Shown here: in pieces, positions 49,491 through 57,867 of the stretch
How the letters are laid out: each line of letters opens with the position of its first letter
How positions within the stretch are numbered: position 1 is the stretch's first letter
Notes under the pieces: model-generated
The model's database searches: none
What the model saw: only the letters and a program-made list of their open reading frames with translations
Told to the model about the DNA's origin: nothing
Position numbers and translations under genes: made by a program
Assembly (NCBI RefSeq): GCF_003944715.1
Contig: NZ_RWIT01000012.1
Location: 62,001 to 126,000, forward strand
Direction of reading: 5' to 3'
DNA: 64,000 nucleotides
DNA from: Hymenobacter rigui
GTDB lineage: Bacteria > Bacteroidota > Bacteroidia > Cytophagales > Hymenobacteraceae

Positions 49491-49988
49491 ATGATTATTC
49501 GACCGGCTACCCGCTCCGATTTGCCCGCTGTGTACCGCCTATGGTGCGAGCTTATGGACGCGCACGCCCCGTACCACCCGGTGTTTGGCTACTACCGCCG
49601 GGCCGAGGTGGAGCTGCGCCACATGCTGCAGCAGCGCCTGCGGGAGCCGTACACCCGGTTTTTCGTGGCCGAAGTACCCGAGGGCCTGGCCGGATTGCTG
49701 GTGGCCTTGTACCAGGAGGGCCACCATGGCCTGCACTACAAGCGGCGGGGCTACATCGCCGAAACCATCGTACGCCCACCCTTCCGGCGGCTGGGCATCG
49801 GACGGGAGCTGTTTCTGGCGGCCCGGGAGTGGCTGCAGCAGCAGGGCGCCGACCATCTGGAGCTACAGGTAGCCGTGCCCAACGAAGGCGGCCAACGGTT
49901 CTGGGCGGCCATGGGCTTCGCCCCTACCACTTACCACCTCATGCTGCCCCTGCAGCCCCCACCCGGCCCCCACGACTGGCCCGAATAA
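49491..49988 (+). CDS. GNAT-family N-acetyltransferase
   Basis: The 165-residue protein is a GCN5-related acetyltransferase that moves an acetyl group from acetyl-CoA to an amine. It starts with the family strand MIIRPATRSDLPAVYRLW. The acetyl-CoA loop is in TIVRPPFRRLGIGRELFLAA (R-x-x-G-x-G), after the beta-bulge strand GYIAETIV, and the C-terminal part LQVAVPNEGGQRFWAAMGF is the usual motif B. Substrate is unknown. It is divergent from the AraC regulator, with 122 bases between starts. Confidence 0.92.
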   Translation: MIIRPATRSDLPAVYRLWCELMDAHAPYHPVFGYYRRAEVELRHMLQQRLREPYTRFFVAEVPEGLAGLLVALYQEGHHGLHYKRRGYIAETIVRPPFRRLGIGRELFLAAREWLQQQGADHLELQVAVPNEGGQRFWAAMGFAPTTYHLMLPLQPPPGPHDWPE

Positions 49989-50049
49989 CCGCCAGCGGCC
50001 AACTGTTAGCCTCCGCCCTGCGTTAGCCCGGCTACGTGCCAACGCTACT

Positions 50050-50165
50050 CCGGTCGGACGGCTGCGCCGTCGGACCGGTTGGCTGCGTGCTGACGACTGC
50101 CTAACCACCTACCCCGGCAACGGGTGCGGACGATAACCGGTCGGACGGCTGCGCCGTCGGACCGG
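50050..50165 (+). repeat. REPIN-like element A4 with direct-oriented cores
   Basis: Identical 29-nt cores at 50050-50078 and 50137-50165 lie in the same orientation, unlike the inverted cores of A1-A3. TTGGCTGCGTGCTGAC follows the first core as in A2 and A3. Since each core is nearly palindromic, an inversion of the left core would give this form. Confidence 0.85.
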
Positions 50166-50207
50166 GGCACACCACTTTCCTTTCCTGCTCCGCCGTATTC
50201 CGCTTCT

Positions 50208-50924
50208 ATGCTCCTGCTTGCCGCCGATATTCAGCCCTTCGACTGGAAACGCATCCTGTTTTCCGACGAGGCCCCGCCGCTGTTTCTGCTGGAAGTGGGC
50301 CTGCGCTGCCTGCTCACGTACCTGATGATTCTGGGGGCGCTGCGCGTGACGGGTCGGCGCGGGGTGCGGCAGCTGTCCATCTTCGAGCTGAGCATCATCC
50401 TGGGCCTGGGCTCGGCGGCCGGCGACGCCATGCTCTACCACGATACCCCGCTGCTGCACGCGGCTGTGGTGTTCGGGGTGGTATCGGCGCTGTACCTGCT
50501 GTTCAACCGGCTCACCGAGTGGTTTCCGCGGTTTTCCGACTGGCTGGAAGGCGCGCCGGTGCTCCTAATTGAAAACGGCGAAATCAATCTCTCCAACTTC
50601 ACCAAGCAGAACCTCACCCAGAAAGAGCTGTTCGGGGAGTTGCGGCAGCGGCAGGTGGAGCACCTGGGCCAAGTGCGCCGGGCCTACATTGAGGCCACCG
50701 GCGATGTGAGCGTATATTTTGTGGAAGATGCCGACGTGCGGCCCGGCCTGCCCATCCTGCCCGAGCGCAAAGCCGATAAAGTGCAGCGCGCCCCGGAAGC
50801 CGGTTCCTATGCCTGCGCCTGCTGCGGCCACGTGCAGGAGCTGGCCCGCGGCCAGCAGCGCCCCTGCCCCGTGTGCCACCAGCCCGAGTGGATTCCGACC
50901 TGCGACGCCCGCCGCATTGCGTAG
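50208..50924 (+). CDS. DUF421 (YetF-like) membrane protein with C-terminal zinc ribbon
   Basis: The 238-residue protein belongs to the DUF421/YetF family. Three transmembrane helices span about residues 24-100 (LRCLLTYLMILGALRVTGRR, IFELSIILGLGSAAGD, LHAAVVFGVVSALYLLF). A soluble domain follows with APVLLIENGEINLSNFTKQN and LRQRQVEHLGQVRRAYIEAT. The last 40 residues add a CxxC/CxxC zinc ribbon (YACACCGH, then RPCPVCHQPEW). DUF421 proteins are spore- or stress-linked in Firmicutes and unknown here. A perfect 15-bp bidirectional terminator follows. Confidence 0.9.
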   Translation: MLLLAADIQPFDWKRILFSDEAPPLFLLEVGLRCLLTYLMILGALRVTGRRGVRQLSIFELSIILGLGSAAGDAMLYHDTPLLHAAVVFGVVSALYLLFNRLTEWFPRFSDWLEGAPVLLIENGEINLSNFTKQNLTQKELFGELRQRQVEHLGQVRRAYIEATGDVSVYFVEDADVRPGLPILPERKADKVQRAPEAGSYACACCGHVQELARGQQRPCPVCHQPEWIPTCDARRIA

Positions 50925-50960
50925 GGCAACCAGCCAGTTCTGTCACCTGCCGCAACAGAA

Positions 50961-51001
50961 AAATCCCGTGTACGCTGCCGAAGCGGGCGTACACGGGATT
51001 T
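50961..51001. terminator. Bidirectional terminator, perfect 15-bp stem
   Basis: Arms 50961-50975 and 50987-51001 (AAATCCCGTGTACGC and complement) enclose 11 bases and end in A and T runs. It separates the DUF421 gene from the convergent outer-membrane factor gene. Confidence 0.9.
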
Positions 51002-51023
51002 TACCTCCGGACTCGAACGGAAA

Positions 51024-52463
51024 TTACTGCTTCCAGCCGCCGCCCAGGGCGCGGTATACTTTCACGGAAGCACTCAGCTGCTGCATCTTGGTTTCGATTA
51101 GGTCGAACTTCGATTCCAAGGCATCACGCTGGGTGAACAGCACCTCCGTATAGTCGGCGCGGGCCGATTTGAACAGGCTGTTGGAAATGTCAACGGACTG
51201 GTTCAGCGCCTGCACCTGCTTGGCTTTCTCGTTATAGCTCTGCTGCAGATTGTTGATGCTGGCCAGTTGATTGGCTACTTCCACGTACGCATTCAGAATA
51301 GTCCGCTCGTAGTTGTAGGCGGCCTGAATCTGCACGGCGTTGGCGTTGCCGTACACGGCTTTAATGCCATTACGGTTCACCAGCGGGGCTACCAAATCAC
51401 CAGCCAGTGAGTACAGCATCGACTCGGGCGTGGTGAACAGCAGACCGGGCTTGAAGGCCCCGAAACCGGCTCCGCCCGTGATGCGCAAGGCCGGGTAGAA
51501 GTTGGCCCGCGCAATCTGAATGTCCAGCCGGGCGGCTTCCAGCTGCTTTTCGGCCTGCCGGATATCGGGGCGGTTCTGCAGCAGCTGGGCCGGCACACCG
51601 GCCTGCACCGGCGTGGGCAGCAGCTCATTGAAGGCCGCCGAGTTGCGGGCAATGGGCTGCGGATAGCGGCCCGCCAGGAAATTGAGGCGGTTCTCGGTTT
51701 CCGTGATGCGCTGCTGAATGTTGTACTGCAGGCTGCGGGTGTTGTGCAGCTGGGCCTCGAAGCGCTGCACGGCCAGCTCGGTAGTGCGGGCCGCGTCCTT
51801 CTGCAGCTTCACCAGCTCCAGGGCATTGGTTTGCAGCTCAATGTTCTGGCGCACAATAGCCAGCTGATTATCCAGCCCCAGCAGCTCGTAGTAGGAGGTG
51901 GCAATTTCGCTGATCAGGTTGGTCACCGTGAAGTTGCGGCCTTCCACCGTGGCCAGGTAGCGCAGCGCGGCCGACTTGCGGGCGTTGCGCAGCTTGTGCC
52001 AGATGTCCACCTCCCAGCTGGCAAACGCGCCAATCTGGTAGTTCTGCAGAGGGTCGGGGTTGCGGTGCTCGGGCTGAATGCGGATGGCTTCCTCGGTAGC
52101 ACCCTGCAGCGTGTTGCGGCTGGGACGCTCGGCTTCCGCTTTGGCACCCAGCCCCACGAAGGGCAGGTACTCGCCCTTGCGGATCTGTACTTCGTTGCGG
52201 GCAATCTGGATTTCCTGCAGCGAAATGCTCAGCTCCTGGTTGCGCTGCAGGGCCGTATCGATGAGGCCCACCAGGTTAGGGTCGGTGAAGAACTGCCGCC
52301 ACTGGTTGCGGGCCGTGTTGGCGGAGTCCTGAGAAGCGGCGGCGTAGGTGGCGGGCACCGGCCGGCCGGCGGCCTTGGTAGCCAGCTCGGGCATTTTGCA
52401 CGCGCCCACCGCCAGCGTCAGCAGGGCTGCGCTCAGGCCTTGATAGATGCGTTTTTTAAGCAT
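51024..52463 (-). CDS. RND efflux outer-membrane factor (NodT/OprM-like lipoprotein)
   Basis: The 479-residue lipoprotein (lipobox Cys22, LAVGAC) is the TolC-type channel of the efflux system. It contains paired OEP repeats: NQWRQFFTDPNLVGLIDTAL and RNQELSISLQEIQIARNEVQ near the start, and RPDIRQAEKQLEAARLDIQI (about 310-330) in the second half. The overall order is that of the NodT family. The start overlaps the end of the pump gene by 8 bases, which suggests coupled translation. The chosen start (52463) begins the lipoprotein signal; another in-frame start lies 27 bases upstream inside the pump gene. Confidence 0.94.
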   Translation of the reverse strand: MLKKRIYQGLSAALLTLAVGACKMPELATKAAGRPVPATYAAASQDSANTARNQWRQFFTDPNLVGLIDTALQRNQELSISLQEIQIARNEVQIRKGEYLPFVGLGAKAEAERPSRNTLQGATEEAIRIQPEHRNPDPLQNYQIGAFASWEVDIWHKLRNARKSAALRYLATVEGRNFTVTNLISEIATSYYELLGLDNQLAIVRQNIELQTNALELVKLQKDAARTTELAVQRFEAQLHNTRSLQYNIQQRITETENRLNFLAGRYPQPIARNSAAFNELLPTPVQAGVPAQLLQNRPDIRQAEKQLEAARLDIQIARANFYPALRITGGAGFGAFKPGLLFTTPESMLYSLAGDLVAPLVNRNGIKAVYGNANAVQIQAAYNYERTILNAYVEVANQLASINNLQQSYNEKAKQVQALNQSVDISNSLFKSARADYTEVLFTQRDALESKFDLIETKMQQLSASVKVYRALGGGWKQ

Positions 52464-55400
52464 GACTGTGGCTCGGAATTTCTTCATCAACTAAAACGTG
52501 CGGCTCAAACTCCGACAACGGATTCTCATTCTCATCGTGGATTAGCTTGCGGCCGGCGGCCAGCGTACCGAACACGTAGTACAGGCCGGGCACGATAATC
52601 ACCCCGAACACCGTACCGAACAGCATGCCGCCCAGCGCCGCCGTACCGATGGTACGGTTACCAATAGCCCCCGCGCCAGTAGCAATAACCAGCGGAATAA
52701 GGCCGGCAATGAAGGCGAAGGAGGTCATCAGAATTGGGCGGAAACGCACTTTCGCACCTTCAATAGCCGCCTCGCGTACCGTCATGCCCTCCTCGTGCTT
52801 CTGCACCGCGAATTCCACAATCAGCACGGCGTTCTTACCCAGCAGACCTACCAGCATAACCAGCCCCACCTGGGCGTAGATGTTGTTGGCTAAGCCCATG
52901 GTTTTGATGAGCAGGAAGGAGCCGAAAATACCGGCCGGCAGGCTCAGAATAACCGACAGCGGCAGCAGGAAGCTCTCATACTGCGCGGCCAGTACCAGAT
53001 ACACGAACCCGAGTACAATCAGGAAGATGTAAATGGCCTCGTTGCCGCGCGATACTTCGTCCTTCGAGAGGCCGCCCCAGTCGATGTCGTAGCCACGGGG
53101 CAGGGTTTTGGCCGCCACTTCCTGCACGGCCTTAATGGCCTCACCGGAGCTGTAGCCCTGGGCTGCATCACCACGGATGGAGGCCGTGGGGTACATGTTG
53201 TAGCGGTTGATTTCGTTGGCGCCCTGGCCTTTCACAATCTTCATGAAGGCCGAAAACGGTACCATCTCGCCCTTATCGTTCTTCACCCACATGTCCAGGA
53301 TGTCCTTAGGCAGGCGGCGGTACTCGGGCGAAGCCTGCACGAACACCTTGAAGAAACGCTGATACTTGATGAAACCCAGCTCGTAGGTGGAGCCCACCAT
53401 AATGCTCAGCGTGTTCATGGCGTTGCCGATGCTCACGCCCTTCTGCATGGCCAGCTGGTTGTCAATCTGCAGCTCGTACTGCGGATAGTTGGCCGAGAAG
53501 AAGGTAAACAGCCCGCTCAGCTCCTTGCGCTTTTTCAGCTCGGCCATGAACTCCTCGTTCACTTTTTCCAGGGCCTTGTAGTCACCGGTGGCAGTTTTAT
53601 CGAGGAGCTGCAGCTGGAAGCCGCCCGCCGCGCCGTAGCCGGGTACTGCTGGTGGCTCGAAGAACTCGATGGTCGCGCCGGGAATTTCCTTGGCCTTTTC
53701 TTCCAGGGATAGTATCACGTCGTGCACCGATTCCTTCCGCTCGTTCCAGGGCTTGAGGCTGATGATACAGGTACCGGCGTTGGAGCCCCGGCCTTCGGTC
53801 AGAATCTCGTAGCCGGCCAGCGTGGAAATGCTTTCGATGCCGGGCACTTTCTCGGCTAGCTTCTGCAGGCGCTGCGACAGGTCGTTGGTGCGTTCCAGGG
53901 TGGAGCCGGGCGGCGTCTGGAGCACGGCGTAAATCATACCCTGGTCTTCGGCCGGAATGAAGCCGGAAGGCAGGGTAGTGGAAATACCGAAGATGCCCAG
54001 CCCGAAGGCAATCAGTACCGCGAAGGTGAGTACGCGGCGGTCCACTACCTTTTCCAGAATGTTGGTGTAGCGGCCGGTCAGGCGCTCGAAGCCGCGGTTA
54101 AACCAGTCGATAAACCGGTTGATGGGCGTCTTCTTGCGGGGCTGACCGTGGTTGTTCTTCAGAATCATGGCGCACAGCACCGGCGTCAGCGTCAGGGCCA
54201 CTACGCCCGAGATGATGATACTGGAAGCCATGGTGATGGAGAACTGGCGGTAGAAAATACCCACCGGTCCGCTCATGAAAGCCACCGGCACGAATACCGC
54301 CGTCATCAGAATGGTAATGGCAATGATGGCCCCGCTGATTTCGCCGATAACCTCGCGCACCGCGCCATAGGGCGAGAGGTGCTTTTCCTCCATCTTGGCG
54401 TGCACGGCTTCCACCACCACAATGGCGTCATCCACCACAATACCGATGGCCAGTACCAGCGCAAACAGCGTTATCATGTTGATGGTGAGCCCAAACGCCT
54501 GCATGGCCATGAACGCGCCCACCAACGACACCGGCACCGCAATAATCGGAATCAGCGTGGAGCGCCAGTCGCCCAGGAACAGGAACACCACCAGGGCCAC
54601 CAGAATAAAGGCGTCGCGCAGGGTGTGAATCACGTTTTCGGTGGAGGCGTCGAGGAAGTTCGACACGTCGTAGCTGATTTTGTAGTCCATGCCGGGGGGC
54701 ATGGTTTTCTTCAGTTCCTCCAGCTTGGCTTTCACGCTCTTGATTACATCCAGAGCGTTGGAGCCGTAGGTTTGCTTGAGCATGATGGCCGCCGAGGGGT
54801 AGCCGTCGAGGTTGGAGTAGATGTCGTAGAACTCCGAGCCCAGCTCCACGTTGGCCACGTCCTTGAGGCGCAGCGTTTCGCCGTTGGCGTTGGCCTTGAT
54901 GATGACGTTCTTGTACTCCTCCACGTCGTTGAAGCGGCCCTTGTACGTCAGCACGTATTCCAGCGCCGAGGCTTCCTTACCGTCGGAGCGGCCGATACGG
55001 CCCGGCGAGCCAATCACGCTCTGGTCGTTGAGTGCTTCCATCACGTCGTCCACCGACAGGTTATAGGCCCGCATGCGGTCCGGCTTCAGCCACACGCGCA
55101 TGGCGTACTGGCGGGAACCCAGAATGCTGGCCCGACCCACGCCATCGATGCGCTGGATTTCGGGCAGCATGTTCACCCCGGCAAAGTTGAAGAGGTACCG
55201 CATATCGGTATTCTTGTCTTTGCTGTAGAGGTTGACGTACATGAGCATGTTGGGCACCACGCGGTTCACCACCACACCCTCGCGCTGTACCAGCACCGGC
55301 AAACGATTCAGGATCTGCGCAATACGCGTATTTACGTTTACTACCGCCTGCTCGGGGTCGGTGCCCAGGTTGAAGACAATCTGGATGTTAGCCTCGCCGG

Positions 55401-55653
55401 CCGATACAGCGTCGGAGGTCATGTACTTCATGCCGGGCACGCCGTTGATGGCCTGCTCCAGCGGAATCAGCACCGACTCCGTGAGCACCTTGGCGCTGGC
55501 GCCCGGGTACGCCGTGCTTACCATCACCATCGGCGGCGAAATTTCAGGAAACTGGGACGTTGGCAACGTGTTGATTGCCAGAATACCCAGGAACATGATT
55601 ACCACCGAAATAACGATGGCAAACACGGGTCTGCGAATGAATTTACTGAACAT
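52456..55653 (-). CDS. RND multidrug efflux pump, HAE1/AcrB type
   Basis: The 1065-residue inner-membrane transporter exports drugs or other amphiphiles using the proton gradient. The twelve-helix RND plan is visible: N-terminal FIRRPVFAIVISVVIMFLGI, the proton relay pair in GIVVDDAIVVVEAV (about residues 405-406), the second half starting VDRRVLTFAVLIAFGLGIFG, and the late helices with GLLGKNAVLIVEFAV and VRFRPILMTSFAFIAGLIPL. Two large periplasmic porter and docking domains lie between. The C-terminal tail has a short EEIPSHSHA end. It is the middle gene of adaptor-pump-channel. Drug range cannot be read from the sequence. Confidence 0.96.
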   Translation of the reverse strand: MFSKFIRRPVFAIVISVVIMFLGILAINTLPTSQFPEISPPMVMVSTAYPGASAKVLTESVLIPLEQAINGVPGMKYMTSDAVSAGEANIQIVFNLGTDPEQAVVNVNTRIAQILNRLPVLVQREGVVVNRVVPNMLMYVNLYSKDKNTDMRYLFNFAGVNMLPEIQRIDGVGRASILGSRQYAMRVWLKPDRMRAYNLSVDDVMEALNDQSVIGSPGRIGRSDGKEASALEYVLTYKGRFNDVEEYKNVIIKANANGETLRLKDVANVELGSEFYDIYSNLDGYPSAAIMLKQTYGSNALDVIKSVKAKLEELKKTMPPGMDYKISYDVSNFLDASTENVIHTLRDAFILVALVVFLFLGDWRSTLIPIIAVPVSLVGAFMAMQAFGLTINMITLFALVLAIGIVVDDAIVVVEAVHAKMEEKHLSPYGAVREVIGEISGAIIAITILMTAVFVPVAFMSGPVGIFYRQFSITMASSIIISGVVALTLTPVLCAMILKNNHGQPRKKTPINRFIDWFNRGFERLTGRYTNILEKVVDRRVLTFAVLIAFGLGIFGISTTLPSGFIPAEDQGMIYAVLQTPPGSTLERTNDLSQRLQKLAEKVPGIESISTLAGYEILTEGRGSNAGTCIISLKPWNERKESVHDVILSLEEKAKEIPGATIEFFEPPAVPGYGAAGGFQLQLLDKTATGDYKALEKVNEEFMAELKKRKELSGLFTFFSANYPQYELQIDNQLAMQKGVSIGNAMNTLSIMVGSTYELGFIKYQRFFKVFVQASPEYRRLPKDILDMWVKNDKGEMVPFSAFMKIVKGQGANEINRYNMYPTASIRGDAAQGYSSGEAIKAVQEVAAKTLPRGYDIDWGGLSKDEVSRGNEAIYIFLIVLGFVYLVLAAQYESFLLPLSVILSLPAGIFGSFLLIKTMGLANNIYAQVGLVMLVGLLGKNAVLIVEFAVQKHEEGMTVREAAIEGAKVRFRPILMTSFAFIAGLIPLVIATGAGAIGNRTIGTAALGGMLFGTVFGVIIVPGLYYVFGTLAAGRKLIHDENENPLSEFEPHVLVDEEIPSHSHA

Positions 55654-55673
55654 GAGCTTTGCTCTAAGTTTCT

Positions 55674-55744
55674 GGTTACTGGTTGCTGGTTTCTATTTTA
55701 CATTTGGCTGATAACCAACGACTAGAAACCGATAACCAGTAACT
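55674..55744. repeat. Iterated-word hairpin F5 between adaptor and pump genes
   Basis: Arms 55674-55694 and 55724-55744 (21 nt, about four mismatches) use the words GGTTACT and GGTTGCT. The hairpin begins 7 bases after the adaptor stop and ends 20 bases before the pump start within the operon, so it is transcribed and may reduce pump expression relative to the adaptor. Confidence 0.75.
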
Positions 55745-55751
55745 CCCAACG

Positions 55752-56840
55752 TTATTCTGAATACACTTTCAGGTGCGAAATCACCGACTTCGGCTCCTGA
55801 TAGGTGAAGCTGATTTTGTCGCCGTCCTTCACTTTGCGGATGCCCTCCAGCATGAGCTTGTCGGAGGCTTTGAGGCCCGCCGAGATGATGTAGAGGTCGG
55901 GCATTTCGGAGGCCACGGTTACTTCCCGCTGATGCACCTTGTTCTGGGCATCCACCACGTACACAAACTTCTTCTCGAGCACCTCGAAGGTGGCTTTCTG
56001 CGGAATGATGACGGCATTTTTCAGCGGCACGGTCATCAGCACCGAGCCGGTTTCGCCGTTGCGCAGCAGGCCGTCGGGGTTGGGGAAGGTGGCCCGGAAA
56101 GCAATGTTGCCGGTTTCGTTGTTGAAGTCGGCCTCAATGGTCTGCACTACGCCGGGGTATTTGAACACCTCGTTGTTGGCCATCAGCAGCTTTACCTGGG
56201 TTTCATCCTTGGTGCGGGCGTGGGCTTTGTAGGCCAGATACTCGGCCTCGGGCACGTTGAAGTACACCCACATCTTGCTGTTGTCAGAAAGCGTGGTCAG
56301 CAGGTCGCCCTCATCCACCAGACTACCCAGCCGGGCCTGGAAGTGGTCCATGATACCGCTGAACGGCGCTTTGATGGTGGTAAAATCCAGGTGAGTTTTG
56401 GCCAGCCCGACTTCGGCGTTGGCCTTGTCCAGCTTGGCCTGCGCCAGCGCCAGCTCGTTTTTGGATACCACGTTTTTGTCGGCCAGCTGCTTAGTGTTCT
56501 GGTACTCGATGCCCACGTAGTTGGCCTCCGCCTTCGAGCGTTGCAGCTCGGCTTTGTACACCATGGGCATAATCTGGAACATCAGCTGGCCCTGCTGTAC
56601 GCGCTGACCTTCGTCCACGTAAATCTTCTGGAGGTAGCCTTTTTCCAGGGCCCGCACCTCAATGTGCTGGTAGGCATGAATCTGCGACACGTACTCCTTG
56701 GTGATGGTCGTGTCCTTCTGGAGCGGGCTGGTGACCAGGAATTTCACCTGTTCTTCTTTTTCCTCGTGTTTTTCGGAGCAGCTTGTCGCGGCGGACAAGA
56801 GGCCCAGGCCCATGAGCATGAGCAAGCCGGTTCTTTTCAT
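55752..56840 (-). CDS. RND efflux periplasmic adaptor (membrane fusion protein), lipoprotein
   Basis: The 362-residue adaptor links the pump to the outer-membrane channel. Its lipoprotein signal ends at Cys21 (LLSAATSC). A lipoyl-like hairpin half (EVRALEKGYLQKIYVDEGQR), a coiled-coil arm (ELALAQAKLDKANAEVGLAK) and the second lipoyl half (TIKAPFSGIMDHFQARLGSL) follow in order, then the beta-barrel and membrane-proximal domains (GLLRNGETGSVLMTVPLK). It is the first gene of the operon; no regulator lies directly beside it. Hairpin F5 separates it from the pump gene. Confidence 0.95.
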   Translation of the reverse strand: MKRTGLLMLMGLGLLSAATSCSEKHEEKEEQVKFLVTSPLQKDTTITKEYVSQIHAYQHIEVRALEKGYLQKIYVDEGQRVQQGQLMFQIMPMVYKAELQRSKAEANYVGIEYQNTKQLADKNVVSKNELALAQAKLDKANAEVGLAKTHLDFTTIKAPFSGIMDHFQARLGSLVDEGDLLTTLSDNSKMWVYFNVPEAEYLAYKAHARTKDETQVKLLMANNEVFKYPGVVQTIEADFNNETGNIAFRATFPNPDGLLRNGETGSVLMTVPLKNAVIIPQKATFEVLEKKFVYVVDAQNKVHQREVTVASEMPDLYIISAGLKASDKLMLEGIRKVKDGDKISFTYQEPKSVISHLKVYSE

Positions 56841-57340
56841 AAAAAGCGTGCGGGTACCCCCAGTGGTGTGGTGATAAGAGAAAAATGCTGAACAGGATGG
56901 GCCTGCTGGAGCGAAGCGCAGGGGGCGTACGCCAGGCCAAGAATCAGACGGTTGGATGCAGCGCCGGCTCCGGGCTAAGGCATTGGAGCCAGCGTGCAGA
57001 ACTCGTGTTCAGCCGTGTTTTTATGGTTGCAGCTCAGTTCGTAAGCGGCCTGCGGGTACTGGCCCAGGGCCCGGTGTCTGCCTGATAATGCGGATGTAAA
57101 ACCAAGAAGAAATGCCGACGTTGCATGCTGATACAGTCTGTTGAACGGCACAAAACAACTACCACGACATGAAGGCGATATGAAGGAACCGGCTAATTTC
57201 ACCCCGCCGATAAGCCTCCGCCCCCGGCCCGGAATGGCGGTTTCCGCCTTGTGCGGGCCGTAAAACCGTTGAATACCGATACCCGCGCGCAACAGTAGCC
57301 GGCTTCATTTTTCCAATTTTCTTCATCTGCTGCCGGCTCT
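56841..57340. other. 500-base intergenic tract upstream of the RND operon
   Basis: No convincing gene is seen. It must hold the promoter of the RND operon (minus strand) and the start region of the VOC gene (plus strand). A minus-strand frame at 56975-57292 has no family feature and uneven composition, so it is not called. No exact TTTG / TAnnTTTG pair was found. Confidence 0.5.
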
Positions 57341-57730
57341 ATGCTGCCACTCCTCCGCGTCCATCACATTGCCATCATCGGCTCCGACTACGCCCGCTCC
57401 AAACAGTTTTACACGGAGGTACTGGGCCTGCGCATCATCCGGGAGGTGTACCGGGAGGCGCGGCAGTCCTGGAAGCTGGACCTAGCCCTGAACGAGCAGT
57501 ATATCATCGAGCTGTTTTCCTTTCCCAAGCCGCCTCAGCGCCTCTCCCACCCCGAGGCCACCGGCCTGCGTCACCTGGCCTTTGCCGTGTCCGATATAGA
57601 GGCCACCATTGCGCACCTTACGGCCCACGGCGTGGCAGCAGAGCCCATCCGGGTGGATGAGCTGACGGACCGGCGCTTCACCTTTATTGAAGACCCCGAC
57701 GGGTTGCCGCTGGAATTTTACGAGGAATAA
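57341..57730 (+). CDS. VOC-family protein (glyoxalase-like, YaeR type)
   Basis: The 129-residue protein has the two beta-alpha-beta-beta-beta halves of the VOC superfamily: VHHIAIIGSDYARSKQFYTE with a metal-ligand His, IIELFSFPKPPQRLSH, GLRHLAFAVSDIEATIAHLT with the second His, and FIEDPDGLPLEFYEE with the last Glu. This arrangement matches the YaeR/SMU1112c group, putative metal-dependent lyases or dioxygenases of unknown substrate. It is monocistronic, with a strong terminator after it. Confidence 0.92.
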   Translation: MLPLLRVHHIAIIGSDYARSKQFYTEVLGLRIIREVYREARQSWKLDLALNEQYIIELFSFPKPPQRLSHPEATGLRHLAFAVSDIEATIAHLTAHGVAAEPIRVDELTDRRFTFIEDPDGLPLEFYEE

Positions 57731-57744
57731 CCAGCCGATAAAAA

Positions 57745-57783
57745 AACAGCGCCCCGGCCTGAACTGGTGGCCGGGGCGCTGTT
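57745..57783. terminator. Terminator after the VOC gene
   Basis: A perfect 15-bp stem (57745-57759 with 57769-57783, AACAGCGCCCCGGCC) with a 9-nt loop is preceded by an A-run, so it favours termination of the minus-strand gene ending at 57868 as well as the + gene. Confidence 0.85.
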
Positions 57784-57867
57784 GCAGCTGCGGGTCGAAT
57801 TTGAGCCAACCTGCAGGCTTGCAAGGAATATACGGCGGGCTTCGCACCCGGGTTGCCGGCTTGCTGG

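Noticed and set aside
37732..50165. Repeated palindromes considered as a CRISPR array
   Set aside because: Copies are kilobases apart, internally palindromic with conserved spacers, and no cas gene is present.
54148..55725. A 525-codon open frame on + opposite the RND pump gene
   Set aside because: Antisense shadow: His/Arg/Val-rich without any domain, while the opposite strand holds a full RND transporter.
56975..57292. 105-codon minus-strand frame upstream of the RND operon
   Set aside because: No signal, domain or promoter, and Cys/His-rich scattered composition typical of non-coding frames.
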